A DNA stretch of 64,000 bases from Marinobacter sp. MDS2 (lineage in GTDB: Bacteria; Pseudomonadota; Gammaproteobacteria; Pseudomonadales; Oleiphilaceae). Below are positions 34,515-43,737 of the stretch, one piece after another. Every line of letters begins with the position of its first letter. Position 1 is the first letter of the stretch. A program made the position numbers and the translations under genes. The DNA lies in NCBI RefSeq assembly GCF_030718085.1, contig NZ_JAVAJF010000001.1, forward strand, positions 1,488,001 to 1,552,000. The letters are read 5' to 3'. The notes under the pieces are model-generated. The model had not been told where the DNA came from, did not search any database, and saw only the letters and a program-made list of their open reading frames with translations.

Positions 34515-35306
34515 ATGGAATCAAAACTCCAGCTGCACGGTTTTAACAATCTGACCAAATCCCTGAGCTTCAACATCTACGACATCTGTTACGCGCAGAC
34601 CAATGAGCAACGTGAAGCCTACATCGATTATATCGACGAGATGTACAACGCCGAACGTCTGACTCAGATACTGTCTGACGTGGTGAAAATCATTGGCGCA
34701 AACATTCTCAACATCGCCCGTCAGGATTACGAGCCTCACGGCGCGTCTGTCACCATGTTGATTGCCGAGCATGACGTGGAAGACTGCAAAGAGAATTACG
34801 ACGAATCGCCGGGGCCGCTGCCAGATACCATCGTGGCGCACCTGGACAAGAGTCACGTGACCGTTCACACCTATCCGGAAAGCCACCCCCATGATGGCGT
34901 GAGCACCTTCCGGGCGGATATTGACGTGTCCACCTGTGGCCTGATCTCACCGCTGAAGGTGTTGAACTACCTGATTCACAGTTTCGATTCAGACGTGGTG
35001 ACGGTGGATTACCGGGTACGGGGTTTTACCCGCGATATCGATGGCACCAAGCACTACATTGACCACGACATCAATTCGATTCAGAACTACCTCACGGAAG
35101 ACACCCAGAACGCCTATCAGATGATCGACGTGAACGTGTATCAGGAGAACCTGTTCCACACGAAGATGATGTTGAAGGAGTTCAACCTGGATAATTACGT
35201 GTTTGGCACCAACGCAGAAGAGCTCGATCCTGCCGAAGCCAAATCCATCGAGGACCGGCTACGCCGGGAGATGCTGGAAATCTTCTATTCCCGCAACGTG
35301 GAATGA
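34515..35306 (+). CDS. speD: S-adenosylmethionine decarboxylase proenzyme
   Basis: A 263-residue SpeD of the long (E. coli) class, which makes decarboxylated S-adenosylmethionine for spermidine synthesis. The self-cleavage site is K112-S113 in [13 protein letters not shown], giving the pyruvoyl cofactor from the serine. Other conserved blocks are [17 protein letters not shown] and the [21 protein letters not shown] segment (first part shown). A strong AGGAGG is just upstream. Spermidine is a building block of petrobactin, so the locus and SpeD are metabolically linked. Confidence 0.94.
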   Translation: MESKLQLHGFNNLTKSLSFNIYDICYAQTNEQREAYIDYIDEMYNAERLTQILSDVVKIIGANILNIARQDYEPHGASVTMLIAEHDVEDCKENYDESPGPLPDTIVAHLDKSHVTVHTYPESHPHDGVSTFRADIDVSTCGLISPLKVLNYLIHSFDSDVVTVDYRVRGFTRDIDGTKHYIDHDINSIQNYLTEDTQNAYQMIDVNVYQENLFHTKMMLKEFNLDNYVFGTNAEELDPAEAKSIEDRLRREMLEIFYSRNVE

Positions 35307-35312
35307 TCGCGT

Positions 35313-35341
35313 TGAGAGGCAGCGGTCTATGCTGCCTCTCA
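35313..35341. terminator. Hairpin between convergent speD and prkB
   Basis: TGAGAGGCAGC (35313-35323) pairs perfectly with GCTGCCTCTCA (35331-35341) around a 7-nt loop. The right arm covers the prkB stop codon. There is no T run, so termination is likely but not assured. Confidence 0.55.
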
Positions 35342-36205
35342 GGCAAACGCCTTACCTGCCATTAGCCTCTGAACCATGGGGCGAACAATCAAATCCATCG
35401 CCAATGGCATTTTCGTTCCGGGAATCACCAGGGTGTCGTGCCGGGACAGACGGCTTTGGGGAATCGCCTGCAGCAACCAGCTGAAGTCCACATCAGCAAC
35501 TTCACGGAAGTGGATCACAATCATACTTTCATCTTCGCTCGGCACTTCCCGGGCAATAAACGGGTTGGACGTATCCACTAACGGCACGCGCTGAAAGTTG
35601 ATATGGGTGTGGGAGAACTGCGGCACGATGTCTTTAACGTAGTCATCCATACGATTAATAATGGTTTCCACCACCGCTTCCTGACTGTAACCCCGTTTGT
35701 TGGTATCGCGGTTGATCTTCTGAATCCACTCCAGGTTCACGATCGGCACAACACCAATCAACAAATCCACATACTGCACCAGATTGAAGTTTTCACTCAC
35801 CACACCACCGTGCAGCCCTTCATAAAACAGCAGATCCGTATCCGCCGGCAATGAGCTCCAGGGCGTGAAAGTACCCGGTTTGTGGCCAGCGGCAATCAGC
35901 TGCTGATCTTCATCGTGAACGTACTGGCGGCATCGACCATTGCCCGTGTGGCTGTAGTCGTACATCAGCGCTTCGAGTCGGTCGATGTGATTGGCGGCAA
36001 GGGCGAAATGGTTGCGTTCCCCAAACTGGCCTTTCGCCGCCAAACGAGCCATCTGTTCACGGGTATAACGGTGAAAGCTATCGCCGCTGACCATCGCGGC
36101 ATTGATGCCTTCTCGGGCGAACAGGCGGGCAAAAATCTGACCGGTGGTACTGGTGCCAGCTCCGGAGGAGCCGGTCACCGCAATAATCGGGTGGCGCTTG
36201 GACAT
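35339..36205 (-). CDS. prkB: Phosphoribulokinase-like kinase (PrkB family)
   Basis: A 288-residue P-loop kinase. The Walker A is GSSGAGTST at residues 12-20, followed by GDSFHRYTREQM and the GRCRQYVHDEDQQ and LLFYEGLHGG segments, as in phosphoribulokinase homologues. Non-autotrophic bacteria such as E. coli carry prkB near crp and yhfA, as here, and the real substrate is uncertain. No RuBisCO is present in the window, so a Calvin-cycle role is unlikely. Confidence 0.9.
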   Translation of the reverse strand: MSKRHPIIAVTGSSGAGTSTTGQIFARLFAREGINAAMVSGDSFHRYTREQMARLAAKGQFGERNHFALAANHIDRLEALMYDYSHTGNGRCRQYVHDEDQQLIAAGHKPGTFTPWSSLPADTDLLFYEGLHGGVVSENFNLVQYVDLLIGVVPIVNLEWIQKINRDTNKRGYSQEAVVETIINRMDDYVKDIVPQFSHTHINFQRVPLVDTSNPFIAREVPSEDESMIVIHFREVADVDFSWLLQAIPQSRLSRHDTLVIPGTKMPLAMDLIVRPMVQRLMAGKAFA

Positions 36206-36226
36206 AAAAAGCTAAATTCCTGAGGA

Positions 36227-39200
36227 TCAGATCAAACTGTTGAGTAGTTTGGGCTTTTCGATCACGAAGCCCTGAGCATAGTCCACGCCCAACTGCGCCA
36301 GCTTATCCAGAACCTCACGAGTTTCAACCTGTGTTGCGACCACTTCCCGACCCATAAAGTGGGCCATATCCACCATTGATTTGACCATGGCTTGATCGTT
36401 GGCGTTTGTCGCCAGGTGATGGGTGAAGGCGCTGTCAATCTTGATCAGATCGATCGGCAGCGAGCGCATGAATTCGTAAGAATTCGGGCCCGACCCAAAG
36501 TTGCCCAAACAGAACCGGCACCCGAGTTCTTTCATTTCACCAATAAACCGGGCGACGGCCTGCACGTCGTTAATGGCGGATGCTTCGGTCAGCTCAAACC
36601 ACAAGCGCTCAATGGGGGCGTCTTTTTCGCTGAGTTTTTCATAAATAAACTCAAGCAGAGCCTGTTCGTTCAACGAATGGCCGGAAAGATTGATACAGAT
36701 GCCACCCACATCGCGGACATCCGGCTTTTTATCTCGCAGCCAATCCAACATGTGACCCACCACCCAGCGGTCTACCGCCTGCATCCGGTCGTAGCGCTCG
36801 GCCATACGAACGAGATCGCGACCGGTCACCAGCTCACCGTTGTCGTCGTACATACTGATCAGGATTTCGTACTGGGCGGCCGACATGCTGGCCTCAGCAT
36901 TCAGCGGGATGATCTTCTGACACCGCAGCAACATCCGATCATCAGACGGATCGCCCAGGTTGGCGACACGGGCAGCGATCTGATCCTGCCGCGCCTGATC
37001 TTCGCTATCCTCGCTGTAGACAGACACGTGCCCTGCGCCACCGCGGCGGGCGGCAGACAGCGTTTGTTGAGAAGTTCTCAACCAGCGCTCGGCAGATGTT
37101 ACCGCAGGCACTGTCGGCACAATGCCAACATTGGCGGTCAGCTCGTAGGCTTTACCATCAAAACAGAATTCTCCAGCCTCGATGGCACTGACCAGCGATT
37201 TGGCAACCGGGCCAGCCTGCTCGTCCGACACCAGCATCGCAAACTCGGAACCTTCAATCCGCGACACTGGCATGCCCTCATCCGCGTGCTGGCAAAGTAT
37301 GTCAGCCACCTGCTTCAGAGTTTCATCGGCGGCCTTGTGGCCCGCCACATCACTCAGCAGCCGGAAGCCTTTGAGATCCAGATGCAGAAGCGTGCGGGTG
37401 TCTTCACTATGCGTCAGTTGCTGCTCCAGCATGCGCTCGAATTCGCGCCGGTTCAGCAGGTGCGTCAGGTCGTCGTGGGTCGAGACCCAGGACAGCTGGT
37501 CGTAAACATCCCGCACCATACGATCAATACTTTCATCCACCAAAGGTTTTTCGTACTGGCTGTCGAGAATAAGCGCGCCCTCGCGCATCTTGCACGCCAG
37601 TGCGGCCACCTCCAACTCCACCACGCGCATGCCCTGATGATTCACGAACACATAGCGCGAGAAGTTGTCGGCAACCCAAACCAGCCGGATGTAATGCGGA
37701 TCGTCGGATTTGCTTTGGTCTTTGAACCAGCTACCCACCTGTAATTGCTGGGCGCGGTTGATCCAGCGCTGCAGGCTTTTCGTTTCCCGCTCATCGGCAA
37801 CCGACTCAGCGGTGGGTTCAGGTTGGGACTTCGGCATCTCAACCAGTTCCAGTGGCTCGCCGGGCTGGCGCACCATCAGCTGTTTCAGCTCATCCCGTAT
37901 CTGGGACGACGGCGTGCGATTACTGGAGATGGACGCCAAGCCGTCCTGAATCAAGCGCAGGAGTTCCGGTAAATTACTGCTGTTGCCAGGACTCTCCGCA
38001 TAGGCCATTAACGAATCAATGACCGCGAGATAATCCTGCCACAATTGCCCTTCTTCACCCTGTCGGATCCAGGTCAGAGACAAGAGATCGCGCCAACCTC
38101 CTTCCAGCAGGCTTACCACGGCCTTGGGCACTTTTCGGCCGCCCAGTTTGGCATCCAGCGCTGCGGCTACCGCGGCTTTCGATTCAGCAACCTTCTGGGA
38201 ACCCTGAGCCGCCGCCGTGACACGTTCGACGTTGCGGCGGTAGGCCAGATTCTGGCGCTCAATCAAGGTATCGAGTTCCTCGACGGCTTCGTCGAATATG
38301 CCAGTGTCCTGATCGAAGTCGGTGGCGATCCGCTGCACCAGCTCATCGACCTTGCGCTGCACCACGGGGTTTGGGCGGGCCCCCTTCACACCGATCTGTG
38401 CCAGTCGGTTCATCACACTGCGAACCGGGCTGGACTGATCCTCAAAGAAGCTGGGATCGCGCATCACCACTTTCAGCACCGGCACCTGCAACTGACGCAT
38501 TTTGGCTTGAGCGAAACGGCTGAGCTTGGGGCTTTCGGTGACACTTCGGAAGAACCGATCGACCACGTCCAACGCATCTTCGCTTTCTTCGTTCAGACGC
38601 GCATTGTCAATGCTGTCTTTCACTTTCGCCACAACCCGTTCTTTGAGCGGTACATCGGGCTCATCAAGATCGGCGGCCTGTATCTGCAGCTCCTGCAGCT
38701 CTTGGTTCAGTTCACTGCTGGTCAGCGGGCGCGCATCGGGCTCAAAGCGTTCTGACGCGGGTTCTTCTCTTTCGGAGCGGCTCAGCTTCAGGGATGACAG
38801 AAGGTTTCGAACCGTTGCGAACGCGGTCTGCGCATGTCTGGAATAGCCCCTGAACTCACCGGAAGCCCGAGAACTCGATTTATCCTCAGTTTCCTCAGGC
38901 GACGCCTCTGGCGATTCGTTCTTGGCTTCGGGCTCCGGCGATTTAGGCGTAACCCGCTCTGCCGCTTGTTCGCTGAGGTACTTGGTCAAGTCGAGATCAG
39001 GCAGCACTCCGTGCCTGATCAGAATATTGTTCAGCTCGCGATACAGCGGAGCCAACTGCCGAATCACTGCCTGCTCAAAAACCCTCAAACACACCTTTTC
39101 CACATCGCGGCTTACCTTCAGCTGCACCAAGGCATGGTGGAAAGCTTCGCAAACCAGCGCCGGACCCAGCGGATTATGGTGCCCGGTTCGATTGGAGACA

Positions 39201-39955
39201 CCCAGATGATCCAATCGCAACTTCAGTTCCAGCAGATCACCCCGGTACAGGGTGTCGGCGCGAGTGACCATCACTTTAACCGCCAGCCAGTCCTCGAATT
39301 CGTCCTTATCGACAACCGACAAAAGCCCGCCCGGCGCCCCTTTTTGCTCGGGCTTTAACGGAGATTCCAGGCTTCGGGCCATGTGATGCCACAAAATGCG
39401 CTGGCGGCCGTCAATCTGCCCTGCTGCATCCATGTATTCATTGGCCAGCTGATCGTTTGGTGCCTTCTGAGCCGCAGCGTTTAATGCCTCCGTCGTGTTT
39501 ACGTAACAGGCGTCCATCAACGGCTCAATGAACTGGGTGATCACCCGCGCACATTGGTGCAGTACAAACTGAACCCTATCGCTGGGCGCTTGCAGTGACG
39601 ACCGGCTTTGATTGTTGCCACCACCACACAGTCGTATTAGCGCCTCGATCGCTTCCGGGTTCGACCGGACAAAGGAAACGCCCATGGCGCGCTCGATTCG
39701 CCGCGCCGGACGAACATGCAGCTCGTGGTGAGCGCTGCTATCCAAGCCACGAAAGCGAACAACCACCTCTTTCGGTTCTTGTTGGCCGAATGCATGTTCA
39801 AGCTTGTTGGACGTTTGCCCGGAATAACGGATGTACAGACCTTCGGCGCAAAAGTCTGCAATCTGGCAGGGTAATGATTCACCGCTTCCCACATCGATCT
39901 GGGCTGCGAGTTTAATTGGCTGTCTGGGGCTACTGCGACGTTCTCTCGGATCCAT
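36227..39955 (-). CDS. Very large PilZ/DUF1631/degenerate GGDEF-EAL protein
   Basis: A 1242-residue protein. Residues about 5-95 resemble a PilZ domain (RRSSPRQPIKLAAQI, then DFCAEGLYIRYSG), about 130-750 a DUF1631 region, about 820-985 a GGDEF-like domain and about 995-1240 an EAL-like domain. The GGDEF motif reads EGSEF, so cyclase activity is unlikely. In the EAL domain the usual DDFGTG is GNFGSG and AEGVET is ATQVET, so phosphodiesterase activity is also unlikely. It is best seen as a c-di-GMP-linked receptor or scaffold. I used the ATG at 39955; a TTG lies just before it. Confidence 0.85.
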   Translation of the reverse strand: MDPRERRSSPRQPIKLAAQIDVGSGESLPCQIADFCAEGLYIRYSGQTSNKLEHAFGQQEPKEVVVRFRGLDSSAHHELHVRPARRIERAMGVSFVRSNPEAIEALIRLCGGGNNQSRSSLQAPSDRVQFVLHQCARVITQFIEPLMDACYVNTTEALNAAAQKAPNDQLANEYMDAAGQIDGRQRILWHHMARSLESPLKPEQKGAPGGLLSVVDKDEFEDWLAVKVMVTRADTLYRGDLLELKLRLDHLGVSNRTGHHNPLGPALVCEAFHHALVQLKVSRDVEKVCLRVFEQAVIRQLAPLYRELNNILIRHGVLPDLDLTKYLSEQAAERVTPKSPEPEAKNESPEASPEETEDKSSSRASGEFRGYSRHAQTAFATVRNLLSSLKLSRSEREEPASERFEPDARPLTSSELNQELQELQIQAADLDEPDVPLKERVVAKVKDSIDNARLNEESEDALDVVDRFFRSVTESPKLSRFAQAKMRQLQVPVLKVVMRDPSFFEDQSSPVRSVMNRLAQIGVKGARPNPVVQRKVDELVQRIATDFDQDTGIFDEAVEELDTLIERQNLAYRRNVERVTAAAQGSQKVAESKAAVAAALDAKLGGRKVPKAVVSLLEGGWRDLLSLTWIRQGEEGQLWQDYLAVIDSLMAYAESPGNSSNLPELLRLIQDGLASISSNRTPSSQIRDELKQLMVRQPGEPLELVEMPKSQPEPTAESVADERETKSLQRWINRAQQLQVGSWFKDQSKSDDPHYIRLVWVADNFSRYVFVNHQGMRVVELEVAALACKMREGALILDSQYEKPLVDESIDRMVRDVYDQLSWVSTHDDLTHLLNRREFERMLEQQLTHSEDTRTLLHLDLKGFRLLSDVAGHKAADETLKQVADILCQHADEGMPVSRIEGSEFAMLVSDEQAGPVAKSLVSAIEAGEFCFDGKAYELTANVGIVPTVPAVTSAERWLRTSQQTLSAARRGGAGHVSVYSEDSEDQARQDQIAARVANLGDPSDDRMLLRCQKIIPLNAEASMSAAQYEILISMYDDNGELVTGRDLVRMAERYDRMQAVDRWVVGHMLDWLRDKKPDVRDVGGICINLSGHSLNEQALLEFIYEKLSEKDAPIERLWFELTEASAINDVQAVARFIGEMKELGCRFCLGNFGSGPNSYEFMRSLPIDLIKIDSAFTHHLATNANDQAMVKSMVDMAHFMGREVVATQVETREVLDKLAQLGVDYAQGFVIEKPKLLNSLI

Positions 39956-40144
39956 CAATAATTGACCAGTTATAAAGCCGGTTCCGTCACCGGGAGGAAG
40001 ATACCCGGTACATGTCCCTGTTCAGGTGGAACGTACCACCCACAAAAAATCGGTTACAGTGGTTGAAGAAATACCCTACAACTCTGTGTGCACTATGGCA
40101 AAACGTCGAATGCGCAGGCTCACTTCACCACAACATGATGATTC

Positions 40145-41215
40145 ATGAAACAGCTTAGTCAGGTCTATCTCATTTTGCTACTGTTGGCAGCACTTCAAGG
40201 CTGCTCGTCAATGAGTTACTACACCCAGGCCATTTCTGGTCATGTTTCGTTAATGATGCGAAGCGAGCCGGTAGATGAGGTGTTGCTGCAGCCCGACACC
40301 CCGCCCGAACTGTCCCAGGCGTTATCGGTGGCCCAGGCTGCGCGCCTCTTTGCAGAGCAAACGCTCAAACTGCCGGTTGGCGGTGCATTTTCAAGCTTTG
40401 TTCCGCTCGAGCACCCTTGGGTGGTGGTCAATCTGATTGCCGCGCCCGAGTTTTCACTAACGCCGAAACAGTGGTGTTATCCGTTTGTCGACTGCCAGGC
40501 GTACCGGGGCTATTTTGACCTGGCGAAGGCAAAGCAGGCCCAGAAGCAATTCGACGACAACGGATACGATACGTTTATCGGTGCGGTCACGGCTTACTCC
40601 ACTCTTGGCTGGTTCGATGACCCATTGCACACCGGGTTCACCAACCTTTCAGAAGACCGGATGGTGGCCTTGATGTTTCATGAGCTGGCGCACCGGGTCG
40701 TCTATCTGAAGGGCGATACAGCGTTCAACGAGAGCTTTGCCACCGCAGTAGAGCTGGAAGGATTGCGCTTGTGGCTGGAGCGCGAAGGCCAACCGGAGGC
40801 TTTCGAGCGTGCCTTGCTGCGGCTCGAACACCGCAATCAGACACTTGAACTGGTGGGTGAGACCAGCAAGGTGCTGCGCCGCCTTTACCAACAACGGAAC
40901 GCGCTGGAGCTTGATCAACTCAGGCTTCGTAAACAACAAACGCTGGATGATCTGGCCGACCAGTACGCAGCCCTGTCGTCGAACTACCCGGAGCCCGGGC
41001 CTTTCGGGTCGGCACCGGTGCAGCTCAACAACGCCAAACTGGCGCTGTTTCAGCAATACAATCAATATGTCCCGGCCTTCCGGCAGTTACTGAAGGACTC
41101 CGGATACGAATTCAATCGGTTTTACGAGGCGGTTTCCCGGCTGTCAGAACAACCGGAAGCCGAGCGCGGGGATACCCTGAACGCGCTGTCAAAGCGGTTT
41201 CACGAACACCTTTGA
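40145..41215 (+). CDS. Predicted aminopeptidase lipoprotein (COG4324-type)
   Basis: A 356-residue lipoprotein. The signal ends in the lipobox LLAALQGC with cysteine 20. The metallopeptidase motif HELAH is at residues 179-183, with a third glutamate ligand candidate in FNESFATAVE (E196). The family is called predicted aminopeptidase (COG4324), and its members are found in many Proteobacteria. It is probably anchored in the envelope facing the periplasm. Its end overlaps the convergent argA by 27 nt. Confidence 0.8.
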   Translation: MKQLSQVYLILLLLAALQGCSSMSYYTQAISGHVSLMMRSEPVDEVLLQPDTPPELSQALSVAQAARLFAEQTLKLPVGGAFSSFVPLEHPWVVVNLIAAPEFSLTPKQWCYPFVDCQAYRGYFDLAKAKQAQKQFDDNGYDTFIGAVTAYSTLGWFDDPLHTGFTNLSEDRMVALMFHELAHRVVYLKGDTAFNESFATAVELEGLRLWLEREGQPEAFERALLRLEHRNQTLELVGETSKVLRRLYQQRNALELDQLRLRKQQTLDDLADQYAALSSNYPEPGPFGSAPVQLNNAKLALFQQYNQYVPAFRQLLKDSGYEFNRFYEAVSRLSEQPEAERGDTLNALSKRFHEHL

Positions 41216-42496
41216 TTTTCGGAGCGGGTTGTAAGTGGCCAATTTGGGGCCGGGCAAGTTTTCCACGGCTGTGGGCTCAAATCCTCGCTCCCGGAACCAA
41301 TGTTCGGTTTGGGTGGTCAGCACGAACAGTTTTTCAATACCCTGCCCCCGTGCCTGTTTTTCGATCATCATGAGGATGTCGTCACCGCGCCCTGCGCGCC
41401 GGTAGGATGGATCCACCGCGAAGCAGGATAGCTCGCCAGCGGCTTCCTCCGGGTAGTGATACAGAGCCGCACAACCCACCACGGTGCCGTCTCGCTCGGC
41501 AACCACGAAGCGGTCCACCTCGGTTTCCAGCATTTCACGAGAGCGCCGCACCAATATGCCCTGCTCTTCCAACGGCTGGATCAATTCCAGAATACCGCCG
41601 ATGTCTTCTACCCGCGCCGGCCGAATCTGTTCGTAATGGTCACCACTGACCAAAGTACCGGAACCGTCCCGTGTAAACAGCTCTTCCAGCAACGCGCCAT
41701 CTTCTGCGTAGCTGATGATGTGAGCACGACGCACACCTTTCACACAGGCATCGCAGGCCGCCTTCAGAAGCACCGCGTCGTGACCGGTGACGTTGTTGGC
41801 GTTCAGCCGCTCTGTTGCCTGATGGGCACCCAATTCCCGGATCAGCGAGCCGTCTTCATCCAGCAAGCCTTCGTCGTCAATAAAAACAATCAGCTTCTCG
41901 GCCTTCAAGGCTGCAGCCACTTGGCTACCTACGTCTTCGTAGGAGAGGTTAAAAGCATCTCCGGTAGGCGAATAACCCATCGGCGGCAACAGTACGATAT
42001 GGCCTTGTTCGAGCAGTCGCTCGATGCCCGGGGTGTCGATCCTGCGCACCCGGCCGGTATACCCGAAATCGATGCCATCCAGCACACCCACCGGCTTGGC
42101 GGTAACGTAGTTGCCGCTGCTGACCCGGATTCTGGCGTTGTGCATGGGCGAGTTCACCAGCCCCATCGACAACTGGCTTTCCAGGTAGGCGCGCAAGCCG
42201 CCAATCGCTTCCATAACCAGCGGCAAGTGATCATCCGGCGTAACCCGCAAGCCCCGCTCGAAGGTGGTTTCCAGACCGGCATCTTCCAAACGCGACTGAA
42301 TTTGCGGACGGCCACCAAACGCCACGACAAGGCGCACGCCCAAGCTACTGAGCAAGGCAATGTCGTGGATGATGTTGATGAAGTTCCGGTGCTCAATGGC
42401 ATCCCCGGGCATGGTCAACACCACGGTACGGCCCCGATGGGCGTTTATGTACGGAGATGAGTGGCGAAACCCATGCAGCCAGTCGTTTGATTTCAA
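41189..42496 (-). CDS. argA: N-acetylglutamate synthase
   Basis: A 435-residue ArgA, which starts arginine synthesis by acetylating glutamate. The N-terminal two-thirds is an amino-acid kinase fold (FRHSSPYINAHRGRTVVL, SLGVRLVVAFGGRPQIQSRL) that binds arginine as inhibitor. The C-terminal GNAT domain contains LSCFAVDPSYRRAGRGDDIL and the AxxRG acetyl-CoA loop. The start is TTG at 42496, with GGGAG upstream. It is followed at 42548 by argE on the same strand. Confidence 0.93.
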   Translation of the reverse strand: MKSNDWLHGFRHSSPYINAHRGRTVVLTMPGDAIEHRNFINIIHDIALLSSLGVRLVVAFGGRPQIQSRLEDAGLETTFERGLRVTPDDHLPLVMEAIGGLRAYLESQLSMGLVNSPMHNARIRVSSGNYVTAKPVGVLDGIDFGYTGRVRRIDTPGIERLLEQGHIVLLPPMGYSPTGDAFNLSYEDVGSQVAAALKAEKLIVFIDDEGLLDEDGSLIRELGAHQATERLNANNVTGHDAVLLKAACDACVKGVRRAHIISYAEDGALLEELFTRDGSGTLVSGDHYEQIRPARVEDIGGILELIQPLEEQGILVRRSREMLETEVDRFVVAERDGTVVGCAALYHYPEEAAGELSCFAVDPSYRRAGRGDDILMMIEKQARGQGIEKLFVLTTQTEHWFRERGFEPTAVENLPGPKLATYNPLRKSKVFVKPL

Positions 42497-42547
42497 TCCG
42501 GTCTCCCTTTTGAATGCTTTGCGACCAGCTTACCGGCCACGAATCTT

Positions 42548-43717
42548 TTACACACAGTACCGTTTTATCAGCCCGCGCAGCACGTCGATGGTCGGCTGCA
42601 ACTGCGACAACTCCAGAAATTCATCCGGCTGATGAGCCTGATCGATCGAACCCGGGCCCATCACCAAAGTTTCCAACCCCAGTTTTTGCAACCAGGGCGC
42701 CTCTGTGGCGAAGGCAACCGCATGGGCCTTATGGCCGGTCAGAGCTTCACAGGCTTTCACCAAGCCGGCATCGGCCGGGGTTTCAAACGGCGGTACACCA
42801 TCGAACAACGGCTCAAACGTCAGGCTTAGCTGGCGGCGCTCGGCCAGCGGCTGTATACGGCTCAGGATAGCCTGACGCAGCGTTTCCATATCCATGCCCG
42901 GTAACGGGCGCAAGTCAAAATGCAACTCGCACTGGGCACAGATTCGATTCGGGTTATCGCCACCGTGGATACAACCCAGATTCAGAGTCGGTACCTGCAC
43001 CGCAAAATTCGGGTTTCGGTATTGCTGCTGCCATTCGGCTCGTAAAGCCAGCAATTCGGTCATGGCCTCGTGCATGCCTTCTAAAGCATTGCGGCCAAGA
43101 TCAGGATTGGAAGAATGGCCCGACTGCCCCTGAAATTGCAGCCGCTCCATTATGATGCCTTTGTGCATCCGAACGGGCCGAAGACCGGTCGGTTCGCCAA
43201 TTACCGCATAGCGCGCCTTCGGCTTACCCGCTTCGGCCAACGCCCGGGCACCGTTCATCGAGCTTTCTTCGTCTGCGGTTGCCAGGATGATCAACGGTTG
43301 TTGCAACGGCTGGTCAATAAAGCTTTTGGCGGCTTCGATCGCCAGTGCGAAGAAGCCTTTCATGTCGCAGGTGCCCAAACCGTACCAGCGGCCGTCTTTT
43401 TCGGTCAGCGTAAAAGGGTCGGTCTGCCAGCGCTGATCGTCGAACGGTACAGTGTCGGTATGGCCAGACAACACCAAACCGCCCGGGCCGCTGCCCAAGG
43501 TGGCAATCAGGTTGTACTTGCCGGGCATCCCCGGTACTTCCAGAATTTCGATCGCAAAGCCCAGCGTTTCCAACCACTCGGCCAGTGTCCGCACGACGGC
43601 TTCGTTGCTGTGATCCCAGTCCGGCGAGGCACTGCTGATGGAAGGCAAGGATATCAGCCGTGCCAACATGTCGTGAACGCCCGGCACCCGGTTTTTCGTA
43701 TCCGTACTTTGCACCAT
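42548..43717 (-). CDS. argE: Acetylornithine deacetylase
   Basis: A 389-residue M20 metallopeptidase-family enzyme that removes the acetyl group from acetylornithine. The metal-binding motifs are SGHTDTVP (H86, D88), GLGTCDMKGFF (D118) and ATADEESS, with a late EAPWLQKLG. argA begins 51 nt beyond its stop, so argE and argA are probably one operon. It is a complete, standard-length enzyme. Confidence 0.92.
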   Translation of the reverse strand: MVQSTDTKNRVPGVHDMLARLISLPSISSASPDWDHSNEAVVRTLAEWLETLGFAIEILEVPGMPGKYNLIATLGSGPGGLVLSGHTDTVPFDDQRWQTDPFTLTEKDGRWYGLGTCDMKGFFALAIEAAKSFIDQPLQQPLIILATADEESSMNGARALAEAGKPKARYAVIGEPTGLRPVRMHKGIIMERLQFQGQSGHSSNPDLGRNALEGMHEAMTELLALRAEWQQQYRNPNFAVQVPTLNLGCIHGGDNPNRICAQCELHFDLRPLPGMDMETLRQAILSRIQPLAERRQLSLTFEPLFDGVPPFETPADAGLVKACEALTGHKAHAVAFATEAPWLQKLGLETLVMGPGSIDQAHQPDEFLELSQLQPTIDVLRGLIKRYCV

Positions 43718-43737
43718 GCCTGCCTCCCGGCTTTAGA

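Noticed and set aside
35339-36205. Calvin-cycle phosphoribulokinase
   Set aside because: No RuBisCO or other cycle genes are nearby, and the neighbourhood matches prkB of heterotrophs.
36392-37744. Plus-strand open frame of 450 codons within the DUF1631/GGDEF/EAL gene
   Set aside because: Shadow; the leftward frame carries recognisable domains throughout.
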